A program made the position numbers and the translations under genes. The notes under the pieces were generated by a model. It saw only the letters and a program-made list of their open reading frames with translations, did no database searches and was not told the origin of the DNA. Positions 1 through 5,667 of a stretch of 8,061 nucleotides of DNA are shown piece after piece (position 1 is the stretch's first letter; each line of letters starts with the position of its first letter). The stretch comes from Promicromonosporaceae bacterium. GTDB taxonomy: Bacteria; Actinomycetota; Actinomycetes; Actinomycetales; Cellulomonadaceae. Location of the stretch: the NCBI GenBank assembly GCA_009782865.1, contig WRIF01000054.1, forward strand, positions 1 to 8,061, given 5' to 3'.

Positions 1-1065
1 TCTGGGGCGAGGCGACCTACCGGCAAGACCGCTCGCCCCTCGGATGTCTTCTTCCCCGAGGCGACGACCGGCCCAGTGGCAGACGACCCGGCCGAGGCGA
101 AGATCAAGGCCGCCTGGGATTCGGCGGCCACTTCTGGGCGCTTGGGGCTGCGGCCGACGATGAACGCCGGGCCCAGGCCTCGCCGCCAGGCTGTTTCACG
201 TGAAACCGAGCCGGTGCCGGCGGGAGTGGAGTTGGTTCCGGTTCCGGGGGCCTCCTTCGCCGAACTGTCTATCGATGCGATTGTGCCCAACCCGCATCAG
301 CCCCGCACCGTCTTTGACGAGTTTGACCTGGCCGAACTCACCGCCTCCATCAAGGAGGTGGGCGTGTTGCAGCCGGTGGTGGTTCGGCCCGATCCGCAGG
401 TGACCGGCCAGTACCAGTTGATCATGGGGGAGCGGCGCTGGCGCGCCTCTCAGGCCGCCGGCATGGAGTTTGTGCCGGCCATCGTCCGGATCACCGAGGA
501 CGGCGACCTGCTGCGCGACGCCCTGCTGGAGAACCTGCACCGTGCGCAGCTCAACCCCCTTGAGGAGGCCGCGGCGTACCGCCAGCTCCTTGACGACTTC
601 GGCTGTACCCACGAGGAACTCGCCAGCCGAATCGCTCGCTCGCGCCCCCAGATCTCCAACACGCTGCGCCTCCTGAAGCTGCCGCCGTTGGTGCAGCGCC
701 GCGTGGCGGCCGGGGTCATCTCCGCCGGCCACGCCCGCGCCCTGCTGGGCCTGGCCGACGGGGCAGAGATCGAACGCCTGGCCCAGCGGATCGTCGCAGA
801 GGGCCTGTCCGTGCGCGCCGTCGAGGAGTTGGTCACCCTCCACTCCTCGGACCAGCCGCGCCGGGAGCGCGCCGCCCGCACCACCAGCACCAGCCCCGCC
901 GCGAACGCGCTGGCTGGCCGCCTCTCCGACTACCTCGATACCCGGGTAAAGGTGCAGGTGGGGAAGGCGAAGGGCCGGCTGACGGTGGAGTTCGCCTCGG
1001 TGGAAGACCTCAATCGGATCCTCGGCGTGCTGGCCCCGAAGGACCCCGGGCTCACCGAAGAATAG
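1..1065 (+). CDS. parB: Chromosome partitioning protein ParB (5' end outside window)
   Basis: ParB is the CTP-dependent DNA clamp that loads at parS and, with ParA, segregates the replication origin. The frame is open from base 1 (354 codons seen), and its first residues include RPSDVFFPE, a stretch typical of actinobacterial ParB N-termini. The true start is therefore left of the window, and the GTG at 76 is internal. Counting from base 1, the nucleotide-binding domain has PNPHQPR (about 96-102), GERRWRA (143-149, CTP contact) and [14 protein letters not shown] (177-190). A helix-turn-helix that reads parS follows at about 202-227 ([20 protein letters not shown]). The C-terminal dimerisation domain is at about 302-345. 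Between residues 45 and 85 is a variable linker whose VSRET is encoded by a parS site. parA would be expected just upstream. The gene converges with the aminotransferase, with 16 bases between stop codons. Confidence 0.96.
   Translation, partial: SGARRPTGKTARPSDVFFPEATTGPVADDPAEAKIKAAWDSAATSGRLGLRPTMNAGPRPRRQAVSRETEPVPAGVELVPVPGASFAELSIDAIVPNPHQPRTVFDEFDLAELTASIKEVGVLQPVVVRPDPQVTGQYQLIMGERRWRASQAAGMEFVPAIVRITEDGDLLRDALLENLHRAQLNPLEEAAAYRQLLDDFGCTHEELASRIARSRPQISNTLRLLKLPPLVQRRVAAGVISAGHARALLGLADGAEIERLAQRIVAEGLSVRAVEELVTLHSSDQPRRERAARTTSTSPAANALAGRLSDYLDTRVKVQVGKAKGRLTVEFASVEDLNRILGVLAPKDPGLTEE
192..207. promoter_or_regulatory. parS centromere site inside parB
   Basis: The 16 bases TGTTTCACGTGAAACC match the universal bacterial parS consensus TGTTTCACGTGAAACA at 15 positions, and the central 14 bases are a perfect palindrome. 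ParB binds this site through its helix-turn-helix and spreads from it as a CTP-dependent clamp. The site lies in the low-conservation linker of parB and is translated as VSRET, so the protein tolerates it. Origin-proximal parS sites near or within parAB are common in actinobacteria. I found no second full match in the window. Confidence 0.93.
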
Positions 1066-1070
1066 TCCGT

Positions 1071-1088
1071 TGCCTGGGCGCTCAGGCA
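1071..1088. terminator. Possible bidirectional terminator between convergent genes
   Basis: TGCCTG (1071-1076) and CAGGCA (1083-1088) form a perfect 6-bp stem with a 6-base loop. The hairpin lies just past the parB stop and overlaps the stop codon of the convergent aminotransferase, where a terminator serving both would sit. There is no clear T-run on either side, so it may be only a weak or Rho-assisted terminator. Confidence 0.35.
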
Positions 1089-2374
1089 GACATTTCCCGG
1101 CGCACCACCCCGGCGAGCCGCCGTACGCCCTCTCGGATGCGCTCCGGGGTGGGGTAGCAGTAGCTCAGCCGCAGGTGGTCGGTGCCGCGGTCGTCGTAGT
1201 AGAAGGCGGTGCCCGGCACGTAGGCCACCTGGCTCTCGACCGCGCGGGGCAGCATGTCGCGGGAGTCCACGCCGGGGGGCAGCTTGACCCAGACATAGAA
1301 TCCCCCGCCGGGAACGTTCCACTCCGCCTCGGGCAGGTACTCCTCCAGGGCGGAAATCACGGCGTCGCGTCGCTGCCGGTACAGGTCACGATAGCTGGCG
1401 ATCTGCGCCCGCCAGTCACAGGTCTCCAGGTAGGTGGAGATCGCCATCTGCGAGGCGTTGGAGGGGCAGAGGATAGCCGACTCCGAGGCGAGCACCAGCT
1501 TGTCGCGGAAGCCGTCGGGGGCGATGACCCAGCCCACCCGGAACCCGGGGGCAAACGTCTTGGAGAAGGAGCCCAGGTAGACGACACCGGCGGGGTTGAG
1601 GGGCTGCATCGCGGGTAGCGGTTCCCCGTCGAAGCCGAGCAGGCCGTAAGGGTTGTCCTCCACGATCAGCACCCGGTAGCGGCGGCAGATGTCCACAATC
1701 TCCCTGCGTCGAGACAGGGAGAGGGTCACGCCGCCCGGGTTGTGGTAGTTCGGGACGATGTAGGCGAACTTGACGACGTCCCCGGCGGCCTGGGCGTCGG
1801 CCAGGGCGGCCTCCAGGGCGGCGGGCACCATGCCGTCCGCATCCATCTCGACGTGGCGGACATCAGCCTGATAGGAGCGGAATACCCCGAGGGCACCCAC
1901 GTAGGAGGGCGACTCGGTGAGGATGACATCACCGGGGTTGATGGTCAGCTCGGTCACCAGGTCGAGCGCCTGTTGGGAGCCGGTGGTGATCACTACGTTC
2001 TCGGGCCGGGTCTCGATGCCCTCAAGGGCCACGACGTCCACGATCTGTTCGCGCAGGCGCGGCAGGCCTTGCCCATTTCCGTACTGCAGGAAGGTGGCCC
2101 CCTGCTCGCGGATCAGCCGTTGGAGGGAGTCGGCAATCTGGTCCAGGGGCAGGCCGGAGATGAAGGGCATGCCCCCGGCCAGCGAGACGACCTCCGGCAT
2201 GGAGGCCACGGCAAACAGGGCGCGAATCTCGGAGGCCTTGAGCCCGTGTGCCCGCTCGGCGTAGGTGTCGAACAGGGGATCGGCGGCGGCAGCGGCGCCT
2301 ACTCCAGCCCCTCCGATGGCGGCCGCGTGGGCGGCGTTCATGGTGGTTGACTGTGGGCTGCCTGCGGTGTTCAT
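1082..2374 (-). CDS. PLP-dependent aminotransferase (fold type I, 2-aminoadipate/aromatic-like)
   Basis: This 430-residue enzyme should move an amino group between an amino acid and a 2-oxo acid using pyridoxal phosphate in the cytoplasm. Counting from the ATG at 2374, SLAGGMP is at 64-70, a conserved N in NYHNPGG at N212, and the PLP-pyridine aspartate in VEDNPYG at D240 with Y243. The Schiff-base lysine in SFSKTF is K272, with R279 in PGFRVGW and the substrate-carboxylate arginine in LRLSY at R402. It resembles the LysN/kynurenine aminotransferase group and lacks the GntR-type DNA-binding domain of MocR regulators. The ATG at 2374 has GGAGAG just upstream; the longer GTG frame from 2401 has no ribosome-binding site. 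The first 30 or so residues are Ala/Gly-rich and probably disordered. The substrate cannot be read from the sequence. Confidence 0.9.
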   Translation of the reverse strand: MNTAGSPQSTTMNAAHAAAIGGAGVGAAAAADPLFDTYAERAHGLKASEIRALFAVASMPEVVSLAGGMPFISGLPLDQIADSLQRLIREQGATFLQYGNGQGLPRLREQIVDVVALEGIETRPENVVITTGSQQALDLVTELTINPGDVILTESPSYVGALGVFRSYQADVRHVEMDADGMVPAALEAALADAQAAGDVVKFAYIVPNYHNPGGVTLSLSRRREIVDICRRYRVLIVEDNPYGLLGFDGEPLPAMQPLNPAGVVYLGSFSKTFAPGFRVGWVIAPDGFRDKLVLASESAILCPSNASQMAISTYLETCDWRAQIASYRDLYRQRRDAVISALEEYLPEAEWNVPGGGFYVWVKLPPGVDSRDMLPRAVESQVAYVPGTAFYYDDRGTDHLRLSYCYPTPERIREGVRRLAGVVRREMSA

Positions 2375-2412
2375 TTCGCTCTCCGATATCTCCAGGACCA
2401 CTGCGACCCGGA

Positions 2413-2431
2413 CCGGGTTAGCCTAACAGAA
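2413..2431 (-). promoter_or_regulatory. DtxR/IdeR-like iron-box candidate
   Basis: On the - strand the 19 bases TTCTGTTAGGCTAACCCGG match the DtxR/IdeR operator consensus TTAGGTTAGGCTAACCTAA at 14 positions. The central 11 bases, GTTAGGCTAAC, are identical to the consensus and form a perfect dyad around one base. The site covers the proposed -10 of the aminotransferase promoter, a usual place for a repressor. A second related stretch, CTGGCTAAACCGGG (2434-2447), lies about two helical turns upstream. The outer arms are weak, so this remains a candidate. Confidence 0.4.
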
Positions 2432-2447
2432 TGCCCGGTTTAGCCAG
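2420..2447 (-). promoter_or_regulatory. Candidate sigma-70-type promoter of the aminotransferase gene
   Basis: On the - strand a -10-like TAGGCT (2420-2425) lies 16 bases downstream of a weak -35-like CTGGCT (2442-2447). Transcription would begin near 2412, giving a leader of about 38 bases before the ATG at 2374. It would also put the upstream GTG (2401) at the extreme 5' end of the message, which supports the shorter start. The -35 matches consensus at only three positions. Confidence 0.35.
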
Positions 2448-2479
2448 GGACGCCGGCATTGTGGGGTGCATCATCGGTC

Positions 2480-2525
2480 CGGGCCATAGTGATGACGGCC
2501 CGAGGTGAAGGCGACCCAGGGTCGC
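2480..2525. promoter_or_regulatory. Two inverted repeats in the trxA-aminotransferase gap
   Basis: The gap between the trxA stop and the aminotransferase start (2375-2603) holds no convincing gene. In its middle are two dyads. CGGGCC (2480-2485) pairs with GGCCCG (2497-2502) across 11 bases. GCGACCCAGGGTCGC (2511-2525) is a perfect palindrome about a central A. Either could be an operator or an RNA hairpin in a trxA read-through transcript. No family-specific motif is recognised. Confidence 0.35.
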
Positions 2526-2557
2526 GGTGGCCCAAGAGAATGGCGGCAGGGGGCGAC

Positions 2558-2588
2558 GGCGGGGCGGCGCCCGCGCTGTGGCCCCGCC
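2558..2588 (-). terminator. Candidate terminator hairpin after trxA
   Basis: About 15 bases past the trxA stop, on the - strand, GGCGGGGC and GCCCCGCC form a perfect 8-bp GC-only stem around a 15-base loop. The position fits the end of the trxBA message. No U-run follows, which is common for actinobacterial terminators but lowers certainty. Confidence 0.45.
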
Positions 2589-2603
2589 ACCAAAGGGCGT
2601 GAT

Positions 2604-2930
2604 CTAGCCGAGGAGGGGCTCCAGCTCTTCCAGCAGGGCCTTCTTGGGGCGGACGCCCACGATGGACTTGATCAGTTCGCCGCCGCGGTACACGTTCAGC
2701 GTGGGGATGGAGACCACGCCGTATGCCTGCGGGGTGGCCGGGTTCTCGTCGATGTCCACCTTGACCACCTTGAGGCGGCCAGCGAGTTCGGCGGCGAGTT
2801 CATCGATGATCGGGGCGACCATCCGGCAGGGGCCGCACCAGGCGGCCCAGAAGTCGACCAAGACGGGCAGGTCGGACTGCAGAACCTCTGCTGCGAAGGT
2901 GGCGTCGGTGACGGCGAGGGCGGTGCTCAT
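2604..2930 (-). CDS. trxA: Thioredoxin
   Basis: This is a cytoplasmic disulfide reductase of 108 residues, the normal length of single-domain thioredoxins. It reduces target disulfides and is recycled by the thioredoxin reductase encoded immediately upstream. The active site WCGPC is at residues 31-35, preceded by VDFWA. The buried acid is D26 in LVDFW, and the cis-proline is P76 in SIPTL. The C-terminal helix ends in ELEPLLG. The ATG at 2930 has an AGGAG five bases upstream (2936-2940 on the + strand) that overlaps the trxB stop codon, so the two genes are probably translationally coupled. No signal peptide or membrane segment is present. Confidence 0.98.
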   Translation of the reverse strand: MSTALAVTDATFAAEVLQSDLPVLVDFWAAWCGPCRMVAPIIDELAAELAGRLKVVKVDIDENPATPQAYGVVSIPTLNVYRGGELIKSIVGVRPKKALLEELEPLLG

Positions 2931-2938
2931 GAGGGCTC

Positions 2939-3862
2939 CTAAAGGTTGTCGAAGTAATCCTGGACGTCTAGGGCTGCGGCGCAGCCCGATCCGGCGGCGG
3001 TGATCGCCTGCCGATAGAAGCGGTCGACCACGTCGCCGCAGGCGAACACCCCGGGCACGCTGGTGCGTTGGCTGCGGCCTTCGACCACGATGTACCCGTC
3101 GTCGTCGACCTCGAGTTGGCCGCGCACCAGGGCGGAGTGGGGATCGTGCCCGATGGCCACGAAGACGGCGGAGACCGGGAGGGTGTGCAGGGCCCCGGAG
3201 GCGGTGTCACGCAGGGTGACCCCGGTGACCAGGTTGTCCCCGAGGATTTCCGCGACCTCGCGGTTGTAGGCGAACTCGATCTTCGGTTCGGCCTGCGCAT
3301 GCTCGATCAGCACCTGGGAGGCGCGCAGCTGGTCTCGGCGGTGGACGATGGTCACCTTGGCGGCGAGGCGGGCGAGGAACAGGGCCTCGGTCAGGGCGGA
3401 GTCGCCGCCGCCGACGACGGCCACCTCCTTGTCCTTGAAGAAGAAGCCGTCACAGGTGGCGCACCAGGAGACTCCCTTGCCGGCGAACTGGCCTTCGGAG
3501 GGCAGGCCCAGCTCGCGGTAGGTGGCGCCGGTGGCGATGATCACCGCGCGGGTGCGGAGCACCTCGCCTGAGCCGGTGGTGACCGTCTTGACGTCGCCGT
3601 GTAGTTCGAGGTGTTCGGCATCCTCGTAGCGGATGTCGGCCCCGAAGCGGGCGGCCTGCTCCCGCATCGCCTCCATCAGTTCGGGGCCCAGGACGCCGGT
3701 GGGGAAGCCGGGGAAGTTGTCGACCTCGGTGGTCTTCATCAGGGCGCCGCCGGCGCTCACCGAACCGGCGATGACCACGGGTTCCAGCCCCCCGCGGGCG
3801 GCGTAGAGGGCGGCGGTGTAGCCGGCCGGCCCGGAGCCAACGATTACCAAGTTGTGGATCAA
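2939..3862 (-). CDS. trxB: Thioredoxin reductase (NADPH)
   Basis: This flavoenzyme transfers electrons from NADPH through FAD and a redox disulfide to thioredoxin. Counted from the proposed TTG start (307 residues), GSGPAG at 9-14 binds FAD. The redox centre CATC is at 134-137, GGGDSA at 151-156 with HRR at 174-176 forms the NADPH site, and FACGDV near 274-278 is the second FAD contact. This is the compact low-molecular-weight bacterial type. The TTG at 3862 is preferred because TAAGGAG lies four bases upstream and the protein then begins MIHNLVIVGSG, as usual for the family. A GTG at 3880 in the same frame adds six residues but has its purine run directly abutting the start. trxA follows after 8 bases, and a candidate promoter lies in the 58-base gap upstream and the adjoining 3' end of the pseudokinase gene. 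Confidence 0.97.
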   Translation of the reverse strand: MIHNLVIVGSGPAGYTAALYAARGGLEPVVIAGSVSAGGALMKTTEVDNFPGFPTGVLGPELMEAMREQAARFGADIRYEDAEHLELHGDVKTVTTGSGEVLRTRAVIIATGATYRELGLPSEGQFAGKGVSWCATCDGFFFKDKEVAVVGGGDSALTEALFLARLAAKVTIVHRRDQLRASQVLIEHAQAEPKIEFAYNREVAEILGDNLVTGVTLRDTASGALHTLPVSAVFVAIGHDPHSALVRGQLEVDDDGYIVVEGRSQRTSVPGVFACGDVVDRFYRQAITAAGSGCAAALDVQDYFDNL

Positions 3863-3888
3863 GGCACTCCTTAGCGGCACTCCCTAGC
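3863..3888 (-). repeat. 13-bp tandem duplication of the trxB ribosome-binding site
   Basis: Two adjacent 13-base copies, GGCACTCCTTAGC and GGCACTCCCTAGC on the + strand, differ at one base. Each carries a purine-rich Shine-Dalgarno-like run on the - strand: AAGGAG in the copy next to the start and AGGGAG in the upstream copy. Only the proximal copy is followed at normal spacing by an initiation codon (TTG at 3862). The unit is not a multiple of three, so the duplication also creates the misleading upstream in-frame GTG. Confidence 0.75.
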
Positions 3889-3904
3889 GGTACGAGTCGG
3901 CGCC

Positions 3905-3934
3905 AGTCTATGTCGACTAGCTATTCGACGGCAA
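3905..3934 (-). promoter_or_regulatory. Candidate trxBA promoter
   Basis: On the - strand TTGCCG (3929-3934) and TAGACT (3905-3910) are separated by 18 bases, each matching four of six consensus positions. Transcription would start near 3898, giving a short leader into the trxB ribosome-binding site. The spacer contains an 18-base imperfect palindrome (3912-3929, 16 positions symmetric) that could be an operator. The promoter overlaps the last codons of the upstream gene. Confidence 0.4.
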
Positions 3935-5624
3935 TCCCAGCCAGCTGGACCAGGAAGCCGTCGTCTGCCGGTGGCAGCTCGGTGATCCACACCACCAGGG
4001 AGTCGAGCTCCGTCGGCTCTGCGAGCTCCAGGACGGTGGTGAAGGCAAACCGACCCTCGGCGAGCAGCAGCCCGCCGCCTGGGTCTTCGGCGGTGGTCTG
4101 GCGGATCTGCACGTGGCCGCCGGTGGAGTTGGTCTGCAGGATCACGGTGGAGACGGTGGCCGGCTCGCGCAGGTTGATCACCAGGCCGGCCCCGAGGGCG
4201 AGCCCGCCGAAGTTGGGGCTCTGATAGCGGCAGGTGTGCCAGTAGGTGGTCGGGTCGCCGTCGATGGCAAGGGGCGCCTGTTCGGGTTGTTGCCCGGAAC
4301 AGTCCATGGCGGGGCCGATCTGCACGGCAGAGGCGATCACGGGGGGCGCGGTGGCGGGGGTTGGCTCCGGCGACGGGGTTAGGTCGCCGTCCTCCGCTCC
4401 AGGCTCCCCGGCGGTCGCGGGGTCCGTCGAGTCCGGTTCCGGAGAGCCGGTGGACGTGATCTCCGTGGGTTCGGGCAGCTCTCGCTGCAGCACTCCGTGG
4501 GCCCACCAGGCGCCTAGGGCGACCGCGGCCAACACCAAGGGCAGCACGATGGGGGTGGTGCGGATTCCGAGGCGCCGTCGAGGGCGCGGGGCGGAAGCCG
4601 CCTGGGGGGCAGGGGGCCCCACCCGAACGGGAGCAAACTGGCTGACGGGTCGGGCCTGGTGCACTTGGTTCGGGTTCTGCCAGGGCGGTTCGCCGGCCTC
4701 GCTCCTGGGAGCGGCTTCACCGGGGGTTGGGGAGGGGGCGGCAGGCGGGGAGGGCCGGCCAATGCGCCCGGAGGCGGCAGGGGGCCCCGGCGGGTTCCAG
4801 CGCGGGGCGAAGGACCCCAGACCCACCACCGACAGCGCCCCGGTGCCGGCCAACGGTTCCCAGGGTTCCAGGGCGTCAGCCAGGTCTTGGGGGGTGCCCA
4901 TCTGGCCGGAGAGGGCGGCGGCGATGGGGGTGGCCAGGGAGCCGTTCAGGTGCGGGACCAGCGTTTCCAGGGACTGCGGGTGCCCGCCCGTGGTCAGGGA
5001 GGCAGGCAGGGGCGGGGCCTGACGCAGTGCCGCAGGCGGCAGGGTGTTCCCTGCCCAGCGGCCGGTGAGCGCAAAGTAGCCAAGGGCGGCGGTGTCGGCG
5101 GTGTCGCGGGCGGACGCCGCCTCGGACTCCAGGTCTGCCTCGGGGGCGGCTGTCCCCACCAATTCCGCCTCGTAGCCGAGGCCGGTGACCTGCAAGGCGG
5201 CCCCGTCAAGGTAGAGGCAGGCCGGGCGCAGGGTGCCGTGGTGGATGCCCTGCTCGGCGGCGGCCGCCAACGTGGTGGCGACCTCGCCCACCACGGCCCG
5301 CGCCTGCGCGGGGGTCAACAGTCCAGAGCCCAGCGCCTGGTCGAGCCGCTGCCCGCGCACGGCGGTGGTGATCAGGTAGTGCGCCCCGGACACCTCATCG
5401 ACGCCGGCATCGAGCGTCTGGGGAAGGTGGGGGCCGGTGACCTTGGCCGCCCGCTGCGCGGCCGCCAGCGCGGCGGGGGCCCGCTGCCCGGTGAGGATGG
5501 TGACCCGCACCGGCCGGTCCAGGGCCAGGTCGCGCCCGGCGAAGGTGCTGGCGTTCAGGAGGTCTGAGTCGAGTGACCCGTCCAGCCGGTAGCGGGCGGC
5601 AATTACGTCTCCGACGATGAACAA
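3921..5624 (-). CDS. Membrane-anchored pseudokinase with discoidin-like ectodomain (split MviN C-terminal half)
   Basis: This is a 567-residue protein. Residues 1 to about 255 have a protein-kinase-like fold without the catalytic residues. The VAIK position reads VRVTI (no lysine), the HRDLKPxN loop reads HGTLRPACL (129-137), and DFG reads GLG (148-150). A kinase-like segment, DTAALGYFALTGRW (177-190), is kept. A long Pro/Ala-rich linker (about 275-348), an RRR stop signal (349-351) and one membrane helix (about 358-376) follow. Outside is a Pro/Ser/Thr stalk, then a discoidin (F5/8 type C)-like beta domain with LAIDGDPTTYWHT (452-464) and cysteines C442 and C465. This is the architecture of the part of mycobacterial MviN after its flippase. 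By analogy it may recruit an FHA protein to MurJ. Start TTG at 5624 has GGAAGG six bases upstream. It begins 43 bases after murJ. Confidence 0.85.
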   Translation of the reverse strand: MFIVGDVIAARYRLDGSLDSDLLNASTFAGRDLALDRPVRVTILTGQRAPAALAAAQRAAKVTGPHLPQTLDAGVDEVSGAHYLITTAVRGQRLDQALGSGLLTPAQARAVVGEVATTLAAAAEQGIHHGTLRPACLYLDGAALQVTGLGYEAELVGTAAPEADLESEAASARDTADTAALGYFALTGRWAGNTLPPAALRQAPPLPASLTTGGHPQSLETLVPHLNGSLATPIAAALSGQMGTPQDLADALEPWEPLAGTGALSVVGLGSFAPRWNPPGPPAASGRIGRPSPPAAPSPTPGEAAPRSEAGEPPWQNPNQVHQARPVSQFAPVRVGPPAPQAASAPRPRRRLGIRTTPIVLPLVLAAVALGAWWAHGVLQRELPEPTEITSTGSPEPDSTDPATAGEPGAEDGDLTPSPEPTPATAPPVIASAVQIGPAMDCSGQQPEQAPLAIDGDPTTYWHTCRYQSPNFGGLALGAGLVINLREPATVSTVILQTNSTGGHVQIRQTTAEDPGGGLLLAEGRFAFTTVLELAEPTELDSLVVWITELPPADDGFLVQLAGIAVE

Positions 5625-5667
5625 ATCAATCCTTCCGCTGGGGTGGGTTGGCCGTCATTCTGCCCGG

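Noticed and set aside
196..843. 215-codon - strand frame opposite parB
   Set aside because: It is composition-driven, has no family likeness, and is antisense to conserved ParB motifs.
1689..1697. ATGTCCACA, one base from an actinobacterial DnaA box
   Set aside because: It is a single near-match inside the aminotransferase coding region, with no cluster or AT-rich unwinding element, so it is not an origin.
2375..2401. Upstream GTG start for the aminotransferase
   Set aside because: No ribosome-binding site precedes it, and the added nine residues are not family-like, whereas the ATG at 2374 has GGAGAG upstream.
2505..2942. 145-codon + strand frame spanning the intergenic gap and trxA
   Set aside because: Most of it is antisense to trxA, and the remainder runs through hairpin-rich non-coding sequence with no ribosome-binding site of note.
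4110..4115. A second CACGTG core
   Set aside because: The flanks do not match parS (no GTTT/AAAC arms); the hexamer alone is common in GC-rich coding DNA.
4659..5567. 302-codon open frame on the + strand opposite the pseudokinase gene
   Set aside because: It is Gly/Arg-rich with no domain signature and lies entirely antisense to a well-supported gene; long antisense frames are expected in high-GC DNA.
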